Shown here in pieces: positions 6,899 through 15,056 of a stretch of DNA of 32,713 nucleotides (the stretch's first letter is position 1; every line of letters starts with the position of its first letter). Made by a program: the position numbers and the translations under genes. The stretch spans positions 1 to 32,713 of the forward strand of contig JAKSLY010000027.1 of the NCBI GenBank assembly GCA_024400955.1. The letters run 5' to 3'. The notes beneath the pieces are model-generated. The model was not told the DNA's origin and did not search any database. It was given only the letters and a program-made list of their open reading frames with translations. The stretch is from Treponema sp. GTDB lineage: Bacteria; Spirochaetota; Spirochaetia; Treponematales; Treponemataceae.

Positions 6899-7808
6899 TT
6901 GTGCCGGTGCTCTCCGAAGGCCCATTAAGCATGCCGTTCATTCCAAGGATGGAATACCAGTAGACCGGAATGCTCACATAGAATTTCAAGACCAGGGTGT
7001 ATTCATGAAGGAAGGCAATAAAGCCAAGTATGCTCGAAAAAATTCCTGCAATGGTGGATTCACTACCGCCAAATCTCATCTGAACGGAAATGCAGATTGC
7101 AATGATCAGAATATTCTTGATGGCAATGAAAAAATAAAACCCAATAAAATGGAAGAAGCATCCGCTCATGACTCCAACACATTTTTTTGCTGAATCAAAA
7201 ACGGAATTGTTTCTGAAATCAGAAGCTTCACAAAACATGAAGACAAAGGGAAGAACCACAAGAATGCAGAACAAAAGGAACAAACCGATGAACGAAAGTC
7301 CAATGGAAAATGCACGCTCCATTCCTTCAGTTTCAAGAAGTTGAGCAGGAAGAAATTCCGAAAGGTCAAGGCTTCCAAAAAAATCAAGGTTAAAGAAAAC
7401 CACTGCTGCTGCAATTCCCTCCGCAATAAGAAAAAGAAAGGCAAAGAAAACTGCAGTTCTTAATGGCTTCGTTTCCTTTTTTGTGGTGAATGCATAGAAT
7501 AAATCTGCGGCCACAAAGGATTCACCCTTAAGGGCACGGGAAATTGACTTTATGAGACCAAGGGCAAGCTGAACGGAAACAATGCATCCAAGAAAAAGCA
7601 ATATTGCGCTGAATGCAAAGCTCACAACGGAAATACCTCTTTCCTTAAGATCCACGCTTAAAGGAAAAATGCAAAAAGACGCAAGAAGGGAATCTATAAT
7701 ATGGAATCCCAGGAGAATAAAAATATACCGGTTGAAATTCCGTCCCATCCTCATGATGAGAATCTGATACATTTTTTTATAGTCAGGTCTTTTAAGCTTG
7801 TCCTTCAT
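6879..7808 (-). CDS. Multi-pass membrane protein of unknown function
   Basis: A 309-residue integral membrane protein with about six hydrophobic segments (roughly residues 28-50, 60-85, 118-138, 168-192, 215-242 and 253-285) and a Lys/Arg-rich cytoplasmic N-terminus (KDKLKRPDYKKMYQ). A Ser/Thr/Glu-rich tail ends it. I do not recognise the family; it has the general look of DUF975-type proteins, but this is only an impression. ATG 7808 follows the topoisomerase subunit A stop by 11 bases, with GGGG as a ribosome site, so it is probably in the same transcript as the topoisomerase genes. Confidence 0.75.
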   Translation of the reverse strand: MKDKLKRPDYKKMYQILIMRMGRNFNRYIFILLGFHIIDSLLASFCIFPLSVDLKERGISVVSFAFSAILLFLGCIVSVQLALGLIKSISRALKGESFVAADLFYAFTTKKETKPLRTAVFFAFLFLIAEGIAAAVVFFNLDFFGSLDLSEFLPAQLLETEGMERAFSIGLSFIGLFLLFCILVVLPFVFMFCEASDFRNNSVFDSAKKCVGVMSGCFFHFIGFYFFIAIKNILIIAICISVQMRFGGSESTIAGIFSSILGFIAFLHEYTLVLKFYVSIPVYWYSILGMNGMLNGPSESTGTNESSAE

Positions 7809-7819
7809 GGCAAAATCCC

Positions 7820-9799
7820 CTAAAACAATTCTCCCTGGCTGTTACCAACACCAGGAATGGGCTCAACGGAAATGGATTCAACTTCCTTTGTATCCAGGCG
7901 AACACCGCCAGCCTTAAGTCCCTTTTCTTCAAAAGCCTGTGCCTTGAAATCCTGGGTCAGTGTCTTAATGCGAGGCTTAGGAACATAGTTCAACGTAAAC
8001 TTGAATTTTTCCCTGGTGTCAACATGAAGAACTTCCATTCCGTCAGGAGCAAAATTATAGTCACGGTTCATGATCCAACCGGCAACACGACATCGCTTAA
8101 TGTAACACTGCTGGGTCTTTGGATCCCTGTAGATTACCGTAAAGAGAACCTTATTGATTATTTCCTTCTCCGCATAATTGCAGTAGTACATGCCCTGGTC
8201 CACAAACATTTTTTCAGAAACATCGCAGACGCCCCAGATGCCGGTCTTGCGGACAACAAAAATCCTGTCGTATGGTGTAACCCTGATGATTTCCCGGCCG
8301 CCTGAAACCTTTGTTCCAAGATAACCCTTGTCATCATAACGAAGGGGAATGTCACGCTTAACCACTGCCTTGACGTCAACGGCACTGAAAGTGGTAACCG
8401 TAGTCTGGCGTTCAAGGCTGAATGGCTTGTCGCTTTCCCTGGCTTCCTTTTCAAGCTTGCGGAATTTTTCAACCATTGAATCAAGGTATTCGATGGCACA
8501 TGCCGTAAGGTTCTTGAGCTTGCGGGCGATTTCCTTAAGGCGGTCATTGATTGCCTTTACTGTCTCGCGGTTCTTGTTGATGTCAAAAAGTGAAATGCGG
8601 CGGATAGGAATCTGAAGAAGGTGTTCCACATCCTCGTCGGTAATGTCACGGACAAGTTCATCCTTGAATGGAACAAATCCCTTGTACACTGCCTTGTATA
8701 CATCTTCCTGGGTCTTCTGGGTTTCAATTGCCTTGTAGATGCGTTCCTCAATGAAGATGCGTTCAAGGGTGCGCATGTGAAGTTCATCAGTAAGCTTGCC
8801 CCGTTCAAATTCAAGTTCATCCTTGATGATGGCGGTAAGCTTCTTTGCGTAATACTTGATGATTTCTGTTGCCGTCATGACCACAGGCTGGTTGTCCCTG
8901 ATCACAAGCATCTGGCATGAAATTGATTTTTCACAGTCAGTGTATGCATAAAGGGCATCAACAACATCCTTTGAGTAAACACCGCGAGGAAGCTTGATTT
9001 CAATGTTGCAGTGGTCAGTGGTAAAGTTTTCAACGGAACTGATCTTGATCTTACCTGCCTTGTATGCAGCATCTATGGAATCAAGAAGTGCCTTTGCATT
9101 GGTATCAAGAGGGAGTTCCGTGATTACGATTTTCTTTTCATCGCTTGTATCAAACTTTGCACGAGTAACGATCTTTCCGTTTCCGTCATTGTAGTTGCTT
9201 ACATCGATGAGTCCGCCAGTTGCAACGTCAGGAAGAACTGCAAAAGGTTCCCCCTTAAGACACTTGATTTCTGCATCGATAACTTCCAGAAGATTATATG
9301 GAAGAATCTTTGTGCTCATGCCGACTGCAATGCCTTCAGCCCCGATGAGAAGAACGACAGGAAGCTTTGCACGGTAAACTTCCGGCTCAAGGCTTCGTCC
9401 GTCATAGTTTGGAACGTAATGGGTGATGTTCTTGTTTGTTACAAGGAATTCCTTTGCAATTGGAAGAACGCGACATTCAATGTAACGCCCTGCCGAAGCA
9501 CCGTCACCGGTGAACTTGTTACCGAAGTTTCCCTGCTTGTCGATGAAGATTTCCTTGTTGGCAAGGTTTACCAAGGCTCCGTAAATGGAAGCATCACCAT
9601 GGGGATGGTATTCCATGGCCCGCCCAACGACATACTGAACCTTCTTGAACAGTCCGTCATTCACTTCAAAAAGGGTGTGCATGATGCGGCGCTGAACAGG
9701 CTTAAGCCCATCCTCAAGGTCAGGAATCGCACGGTCGCGGATAACGTACGAAGCGTATTCTATGAAGTTCTTGTCAAATATATTCTTTACAAAAGCCAC
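7820..9799 (-). CDS. parC: DNA topoisomerase IV subunit A
   Basis: The breakage-reunion subunit of a type IIA topoisomerase, which with subunit B (next gene) decatenates or relaxes DNA. It has 659 residues, shorter than the roughly 750 of E. coli ParC. Visible are the N-terminal YASYVIRDRAIPDLEDGLKP, QYVVGRAMEYHPHGDASIYG (the quinolone pocket region) and the catalytic Tyr106 in SAGRYIECR. The C-terminal part (about 470-659) is a reduced beta-pinwheel-like region with no GyrA box (QRRGGKG), which supports topoisomerase IV over gyrase. The start is GTG at 9799, behind a strong AAGGAG. The gene begins 9 bases after the subunit B stop. Confidence 0.9.
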   Translation of the reverse strand: MAFVKNIFDKNFIEYASYVIRDRAIPDLEDGLKPVQRRIMHTLFEVNDGLFKKVQYVVGRAMEYHPHGDASIYGALVNLANKEIFIDKQGNFGNKFTGDGASAGRYIECRVLPIAKEFLVTNKNITHYVPNYDGRSLEPEVYRAKLPVVLLIGAEGIAVGMSTKILPYNLLEVIDAEIKCLKGEPFAVLPDVATGGLIDVSNYNDGNGKIVTRAKFDTSDEKKIVITELPLDTNAKALLDSIDAAYKAGKIKISSVENFTTDHCNIEIKLPRGVYSKDVVDALYAYTDCEKSISCQMLVIRDNQPVVMTATEIIKYYAKKLTAIIKDELEFERGKLTDELHMRTLERIFIEERIYKAIETQKTQEDVYKAVYKGFVPFKDELVRDITDEDVEHLLQIPIRRISLFDINKNRETVKAINDRLKEIARKLKNLTACAIEYLDSMVEKFRKLEKEARESDKPFSLERQTTVTTFSAVDVKAVVKRDIPLRYDDKGYLGTKVSGGREIIRVTPYDRIFVVRKTGIWGVCDVSEKMFVDQGMYYCNYAEKEIINKVLFTVIYRDPKTQQCYIKRCRVAGWIMNRDYNFAPDGMEVLHVDTREKFKFTLNYVPKPRIKTLTQDFKAQAFEEKGLKAGGVRLDTKEVESISVEPIPGVGNSQGELF

Positions 9800-9808
9800 A
9801 ATTTCTCC

Positions 9809-12091
9809 TTATGCATCAATTTCAGCATTTGACAGCAGGTTCTTTTCGATGAACTTGCGGCGCTCCGGGGTATTCTTTCCCATGTAGAACGCAAGAAGCT
9901 GGGGAACAATCTTGAGCTGACTTACTTCAACAGGAGTAAGGCGGATTGTTTCCGGTGCAATGAACTGCTTGAATTCGCTCGGGTTGATTTCTCCAAGACC
10001 CTTGAAGCGGCTGGTCTCGCTACCCTTGCCAAGCTTTTCCTGGGCTGCGTCACGCTCCGATTCGGAATAGCAGTAGATGTTTTCCTTCTTTGTGCGCACG
10101 CGGAACAAGGGAGTTTCAAGAATGAACACCCGGCCGGTTATGACAAGTTCCTCAAAGTATCCGAGGAAGAATGTCAGGAGAAGGTTTCTGATGTGGAATC
10201 CGTCGTTATCGGCATCAGTTGCAATTACGATCTTTGAATACTTGAGGTTCTCTGCACTGTCTTCAATTCCAAGGGCACACATGAGCTGATGGAGTTCGTC
10301 GTTGTTATAGATGTCACTCTGGCGCTTGCCGTACATGTTTTCAGGCTTACCCTTAAGGCGGAAGATGGCCTGGTTTGCAGCGTTTCTTGAATGGGTCATT
10401 ACACCTGCAGCAGAATCTCCCTCAGTGATGAAAATCATGGAATCCTCACCCTTGGCACCGTCATCAAGATGGTACTTGCAGTCGTCAAGCTTGGGAATGC
10501 GGATGCTCATTTTCTTTGCCGCTTCCTTCTGCTTCTTCTTGACATCGGCAAGTTCCGTGCGCATCTTTTCATTATGTTCAATCTTCTGCTTTATACGTTC
10601 TGCAGCCTTTGGATTCTTATGGAGCCATGCATCAAGGCCGGACTGAGTTTCTGCAACGATCCAGTCCTTAATGTCAGTGTTTCCAAGCTTGTTCTTTGTC
10701 TGGCTTTCAAAAACAGGATCCTTGATCTTTACAAGAACCGCAGCAGTCATTCCCTCGCGAATGTCTTCCGGTGCATAGTTTACGCCAAAAAAGTCGCGGA
10801 TGCCGTTCCTGAATCCTTCCTTGAATGCAGTAAGATGGCTTCCACCATCGGAAGTATACTGTCCGTTTACAAATGAAAAATAGTTTTCGCCGTAAGCATT
10901 GGTATGGGTGAATGCAAACTTAAGGTGCTCGCCGTTGTAGTCTCCGATTTCATAAAGTGGGGCGGCTTCGTTCTGCTTGGAATCTTCAGTGCCTCCAAGT
11001 TCCTTGTTCAAAAGGTCAAGAAGTCCCCTGTCACTCTTGTATTCGACGCCGTTAAGCTTAAGTGTAAGTCCCGGATTAAGGTAGGCATAATTCCACATGC
11101 GCTTCTCGACAAATTCCATGTTGAATGTATGCTTGCCGAAAATTTCCTCGTCCGGTACGAATTCAAAATATGTTCCGTTCTTCTGTGGATTCTTGAGAGA
11201 ACCCGTCTTCTGGCTGATGAGCTTTCCCTTTTCAAAAACTGCATCGGTACACTTTCCGTCGCGGACAGACACAACGCGGAAATATGAAGAAAGGGCGTTA
11301 ACTGCCTTGGTACCGACACCATTCATTCCGACAGAAAACTGGAATACATCATCATTGTACTTGGCACCGGTGTTAATCTGGCTTACGCATTCAACAACCT
11401 TTCCAAGAGGAATTCCACGGCCATAGTCGCGAACCTTTACGCGGCCATCCTTGACTTCAACATCAATCTGCTTTCCAAAGCCTACAATGAATTCATCTAT
11501 GGAATTGTCGATTACTTCCTTCATGAGGACGTAGATACCGTCGTTTTCGTTTGAACCGTTACCAAGACGGCCGATGTACATTCCAGAGCGCAGGCGGATG
11601 TGTTCCAGGGCATCCAGGTGCTTGATCTTGTCATCACCATAATCCTGAACTTCCTTAGCCTCCCGCTGGCTTGCAGGATCTATCTGTTTTGCAGCGGCAA
11701 GTTTCTTTTCCGATTCTTCCGCACTGGTTGCAGCCTTAAGGGCAGCCTTCTTTTCTTCCTCAACGGCCTTTTTTGTCTTCCTTACAGTCTTTGCATTGGC
11801 CCATGCGCTGAATTTTTCTTCGGAAGCAGGTGCACTCTTGGCAGGAGCAGTCTTGGCTGCCGATGCCTTTGCCGCAGTCTTGGAAGCAGCCGGTTTTGAA
11901 GCTGCCTTAACTGTCTTTGATGCAGCAGCTTTTGAAGCCCCACTTGCCGGGGTCTTTACTGTTTCTTTCTTTGTCTCTGATTTTTTAGCAGCAGTCTTAG
12001 CAGTAGCAGTCTTGACTGCCGATGCCTTTGCCGCAGTTTTTGAAGCCGCAGCCTTAGGAGATGCAGCTTTTTTTTCTATTTTTCCACCCAT
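9809..12091 (-). CDS. parE: DNA topoisomerase IV subunit B with a long Ala/Lys-rich N-terminal extension
   Basis: The ATPase subunit partnering ParC. The GHKL ATPase motifs EVIDNSIDEF, DYGRGIP and VGMNGVGTKAVN are present, followed by the transducer and a TOPRIM domain (FITEGDSAAG, and DADNDGFHIR with the metal-binding acidic residues). Without the N-terminal part the length (about 605) fits ParE, with no gyrase-type insertion. Unusually, the ATPase core is preceded by about 150-165 residues dominated by Ala, Lys, Ser and Thr (TAAKASAVKTATAKTAAKK and similar), resembling histone H1 tails. No internal ATG, GTG or TTG lies between the N-terminal cluster and the core, so the tail must be translated. 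Several starts are possible (ATG 12091, 12100, 12115; TTG 12127), none with a clear Shine-Dalgarno. Confidence 0.9.
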   Translation of the reverse strand: MGGKIEKKAASPKAAASKTAAKASAVKTATAKTAAKKSETKKETVKTPASGASKAAASKTVKAASKPAASKTAAKASAAKTAPAKSAPASEEKFSAWANAKTVRKTKKAVEEEKKAALKAATSAEESEKKLAAAKQIDPASQREAKEVQDYGDDKIKHLDALEHIRLRSGMYIGRLGNGSNENDGIYVLMKEVIDNSIDEFIVGFGKQIDVEVKDGRVKVRDYGRGIPLGKVVECVSQINTGAKYNDDVFQFSVGMNGVGTKAVNALSSYFRVVSVRDGKCTDAVFEKGKLISQKTGSLKNPQKNGTYFEFVPDEEIFGKHTFNMEFVEKRMWNYAYLNPGLTLKLNGVEYKSDRGLLDLLNKELGGTEDSKQNEAAPLYEIGDYNGEHLKFAFTHTNAYGENYFSFVNGQYTSDGGSHLTAFKEGFRNGIRDFFGVNYAPEDIREGMTAAVLVKIKDPVFESQTKNKLGNTDIKDWIVAETQSGLDAWLHKNPKAAERIKQKIEHNEKMRTELADVKKKQKEAAKKMSIRIPKLDDCKYHLDDGAKGEDSMIFITEGDSAAGVMTHSRNAANQAIFRLKGKPENMYGKRQSDIYNNDELHQLMCALGIEDSAENLKYSKIVIATDADNDGFHIRNLLLTFFLGYFEELVITGRVFILETPLFRVRTKKENIYCYSESERDAAQEKLGKGSETSRFKGLGEINPSEFKQFIAPETIRLTPVEVSQLKIVPQLLAFYMGKNTPERRKFIEKNLLSNAEIDA

Positions 12092-12104
12092 GCATTTCAT
12101 TCTA

Positions 12105-12133
12105 TTGTAAGTCATCAAATTTTTCAATATAAT
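12105..12133 (+). promoter_or_regulatory. Sigma-70-type promoter for mraY
   Basis: TTGTAA at 12105-12110 and a perfect TATAAT at 12128-12133 are separated by exactly 17 bases. Transcription would start near 12140, leaving a short leader with GGGG (about 12153-12156) ahead of the mraY ATG at 12163. The promoter lies within the divergent start region of the topoisomerase subunit B gene, so the two transcription units may influence each other. Confidence 0.75.
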
Positions 12134-12162
12134 AGTAGGAAGTTTGTTTATAGGGGATAAAA

Positions 12163-13233
12163 ATGATTTTCTACTTGGGTGAATTCCTCAAATCTGCTTG
12201 GGGACCTGCACGACTCTTACAGTCCTATGCCGTTCTCATTGCCATTGCACTTTATTCTGGCTTTTTCATTACCCAGACCATACTTCCAAAATTCTACGGA
12301 CTGCTTCCTTCTGACCGGGGACGCGAATTCACGCTGACAAAGGAAGCCGCAAAAGGAAAGCCTACGGGATCCGGCGTAATTTTCATCAGCATTTTCGTAA
12401 TTCTTTCCATAATATTTGCCCCACTTGACTGGCTTCAGAGCGGAGTGCTTCTGCTAACATGGCTCATGATGCTTACGGGATTTCTTGACGACAGAAGTTC
12501 CAAGGGATGGGGAGAATACATCAAGGCCTTTTTGGATCTTGTAATAACAGTCGTTGCAGCAGTTCTCCTTGAACGCTACCTTTCTTCAACATCACCTGAC
12601 GGACAGCTCAAATTCTGGTTCCCGTTCTTTACGGATCCCATTTCCATTCCAAAATGGCTTTACATCATCATCACCGTCGTAATGCTCTGGGTTTCAGTAA
12701 ACACAACCAACTGCACCGACGGCGTTGACGGATTAAGTTCAACACTGGTTCTCATTGCCCTGGTGACAATGGGCCTGATTTTCTACGTCATTCTCGGCCA
12801 CAAGGACATTGCTTCCTACCTTCTTGTTCCCCACCTTAAGGACGGGGCTTCATGGGCCATCATTACATTCTGCCTTGCCGGCGTACTCATGGGATACCTG
12901 TGGCACAACGCATTCCCAAGTTCTGTACTCATGGGAGATGCCGGTTCACGCGCATTGGGATTTTACATCGGCGTATGCGTCATGATCAGCGGCAACCCTC
13001 TTCTGTTCCTTGCAACATCTTCCATCATATTCATCAACGGTGGAGTCGGTCTCTTAAAGGTTGCCCTCAAGAGATTCTGCAAGATTTCAATCCTTGAAAA
13101 CATAAGGTTCCCGCTCCACGACCACATGAGAAAGAACAAGGGATGGTCACCAACCCAGGTCCTTATAAAATTCATGATAATCCAGCTCCTCATTACGGTT
13201 GCCATGCTTGGTATCTTCTTCAAGATTCGATAA
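12163..13233 (+). CDS. mraY: Phospho-N-acetylmuramoyl-pentapeptide transferase (MraY)
   Basis: The integral membrane enzyme that transfers phospho-MurNAc-pentapeptide to undecaprenyl phosphate, giving lipid I in peptidoglycan synthesis. It has 356 residues with about ten hydrophobic segments. Family landmarks: GKPTGSGVIF (about 65-74), the catalytic Asp pair DD at 109-110, NCTDGVDGLS at 183-192, the MGDAGSRALG loop at 257-266 and the C-terminal His motif. That motif reads PLHDHMRKN (His319 and His321) where typical MraY has three adjacent His residues. WecA/TagO-type enzymes are an alternative, but overall layout favours MraY. It is followed within 25 bases by a fabF-like gene. Confidence 0.87.
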   Translation: MIFYLGEFLKSAWGPARLLQSYAVLIAIALYSGFFITQTILPKFYGLLPSDRGREFTLTKEAAKGKPTGSGVIFISIFVILSIIFAPLDWLQSGVLLLTWLMMLTGFLDDRSSKGWGEYIKAFLDLVITVVAAVLLERYLSSTSPDGQLKFWFPFFTDPISIPKWLYIIITVVMLWVSVNTTNCTDGVDGLSSTLVLIALVTMGLIFYVILGHKDIASYLLVPHLKDGASWAIITFCLAGVLMGYLWHNAFPSSVLMGDAGSRALGFYIGVCVMISGNPLLFLATSSIIFINGGVGLLKVALKRFCKISILENIRFPLHDHMRKNKGWSPTQVLIKFMIIQLLITVAMLGIFFKIR

Positions 13234-13257
13234 CAATTGGAACATCCTGGATTTATA

Positions 13258-14517
13258 ATGGAAAGAAAACGCATCGTCATAACAGGAATGGGCTGCATCT
13301 CCCCCGTAGGCAACACGCCGGAATCAGCCTGGGACGCCATAAAAAACGGAAGAAGCGGAATCAAGAACATCTCCCAGTTTGACACAAGCCGCGTCAAGGT
13401 AAAGATTGCAGGCGAGATCACGGATTTTAATGCTGAACTTTACGGAATACAGCGAAAATCCCTCAGGAAGATGGCAAGGTTCACCCAGTTTGCAGTTGCA
13501 GCCGCCCATGAAGCGGTAAGGGATTGCGGCATTGACGCTGATAAACTCAAGGAAGAAAAATGCGGTGTCATTGTCGGATGCTGTCTTGGAGGAACGGAAG
13601 CCTTTCAGGAAGCAATCAGGAAACTCTACGACCCGAGCTTTGGACCGGAAAAAATTTCTCCCTTTGTAACTCCACTTATGATAAGCAACGAGGCTGCAGC
13701 CAACGTAAGCATGCACTTTGGAATCAATGGCTTAAGCTGGACCATGGGAACGGCATGTGCCTCTGGAACGGACGCCCTTGCCCTTGCCCTCGACCTTATC
13801 AGGTCTGGAAGAATTGAAATGTCCATTGCCGGTGGAACCGAATCTTCCATCACGGAATTTTCCGTTGCAAGCTACGACCAGCTCCAGGCCCTTGCAAAAA
13901 ATTATAATGACTGCCCGGAAAAATCATGCAGACCCTTTGACAAGGCCCGTGAAGGTTTTGTAATTGCAGAGGGTTCCGTCATGTTCGTGCTTGAAGAACT
14001 TGAACACGCAAAAAAGCGCGGTGCAAGAATCTACGCAGAACTTCTGGGAACCGGTGCAAGCTGTGACGCCTACCACATTACAAAACCTCTTGAAGACGGA
14101 AGCATTGCCGCCCTGGGATTCCAGGAAGCAATCAGCGATGCAGGAATAAGGCCCGAGCAGATTGACTATTACAACGCCCACGGAACTTCCACAGTAGTAA
14201 ACGACATGGCAGAGTCATCCATGCTCAAAACTGTCTTTGGAGAACATTCCAGAAAGATCCGTATTTCTTCCACAAAAAGCATGACTGGACACATGATCGG
14301 TGCTGCAGGTGCAATGGAAGCCATGGTATGCATAAAGGCAATCAACGACAATTTTGTTCCGCCTACAATCAATCTGGACAACCCGGACATTGAAAACGGA
14401 TGCGACCTGGACTACACCCCCAACAAGGGTGTCAGCTGTACCGTCAATACGGCGGCAAGCGGTTCCCTGGGATTTGGCGGCCACAATGCCTTTGCAATTT
14501 TTGGGAAATACGATTAG
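13258..14517 (+). CDS. fabF: Beta-ketoacyl-ACP synthase II (FabF-type)
   Basis: A condensing enzyme of fatty acid elongation, joining malonyl-ACP to an acyl-ACP. From ATG 13258 it has 419 residues, a normal family length. The catalytic triad is visible: Cys167 in GTACASG, His308 in YNAHGTST and His345 in KSMTGHMIGAAG, with Lys340 just before it. The N-terminal RIVITGMGCISPVGNT and C-terminal SGSLGFGGHNAF are classic. The frame extends upstream to a TTG at 13237, but ATG 13258 has GGA 6 bases before it and fits homologues. It is translated just after mraY, probably from the same promoter. Confidence 0.92.
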   Translation: MERKRIVITGMGCISPVGNTPESAWDAIKNGRSGIKNISQFDTSRVKVKIAGEITDFNAELYGIQRKSLRKMARFTQFAVAAAHEAVRDCGIDADKLKEEKCGVIVGCCLGGTEAFQEAIRKLYDPSFGPEKISPFVTPLMISNEAAANVSMHFGINGLSWTMGTACASGTDALALALDLIRSGRIEMSIAGGTESSITEFSVASYDQLQALAKNYNDCPEKSCRPFDKAREGFVIAEGSVMFVLEELEHAKKRGARIYAELLGTGASCDAYHITKPLEDGSIAALGFQEAISDAGIRPEQIDYYNAHGTSTVVNDMAESSMLKTVFGEHSRKIRISSTKSMTGHMIGAAGAMEAMVCIKAINDNFVPPTINLDNPDIENGCDLDYTPNKGVSCTVNTAASGSLGFGGHNAFAIFGKYD

Positions 14518-14562
14518 AATATGGTTAACAGGAATTTATTTGTTTTTTAGGAGGAACAATAA

Positions 14563-14970
14563 ATGGGAAAAAAAGCATTACCAATAGCAAAACTTTTTCT
14601 TCTTGGCATGGCACTTGTAGTTATCGGTTTCATTCTTCCGGTATTCTCAAGCAAGATCGGATCAAAGACAGGCCTTAACTTCATCAACCTTAAGAAGATG
14701 AACCCTGGCACCATCGGAGCACTCCTCGTGTTTGCAGGTGCTGCAGCAGGAATCGTTTTTGAATTCATCAGCGTAAAGAATGCAAAGCTCATCAAGCTTG
14801 TATGCCTTGTAGCTTCCATCGTTGGCGGAATCATCTTTGCCATGTCATTCGGGGACAACCCGGTTACAAAGGCCATCGGCAAGGGACTATTGAAGCACGC
14901 ATCCGTAGGCTTCTACCTTATCATCGTAGGCTGGGTTGCAGCAATCGTTGGATACCCTTCAGCTGACTGA
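14563..14970 (+). CDS. Small membrane protein with four predicted helices, function unknown
   Basis: A 135-residue hydrophobic protein with about four transmembrane segments (roughly residues 8-28, 48-68, 76-96 and 110-131) and short Lys-rich loops. ATG 14563 is preceded by a near-perfect AGGAGG, suggesting strong translation. I do not recognise a family. It follows fabF by 45 bases and is followed by a strong terminator, so it is probably the last gene of the mraY-fabF transcript. Nothing in its sequence points to catalysis. Confidence 0.75.
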   Translation: MGKKALPIAKLFLLGMALVVIGFILPVFSSKIGSKTGLNFINLKKMNPGTIGALLVFAGAAAGIVFEFISVKNAKLIKLVCLVASIVGGIIFAMSFGDNPVTKAIGKGLLKHASVGFYLIIVGWVAAIVGYPSAD

Positions 14971-14993
14971 TAATTACTTAGTCAAAAAAAATA

Positions 14994-15050
14994 AGGCTGC
15001 CATTGATTCTGGTGCATTGAAAAGCATCACGAACCGGCAGCCTTTTTTTT
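14994..15050. terminator. Two-way Rho-independent terminator between convergent genes
   Basis: AGGCTGCC (14994-15001) pairs with GGCAGCCT (15036-15043), followed by a T run to 15050 on the plus strand. On the minus strand, the A-rich stretch at 14984-14992 gives a T-rich tail. It can therefore end both the plus-strand membrane protein transcript and the minus-strand tsaD transcript. A shorter inner stem (GGTGC with GCATC, one wobble) may lengthen the hairpin. Confidence 0.88.
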
Positions 15051-15056
15051 CCACAA

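Noticed and set aside
9011..9832. Plus-strand 273-codon open frame
   Set aside because: Antisense to topoisomerase IV subunit A; its Cys/Val/Phe-rich composition is typical of shadow frames.
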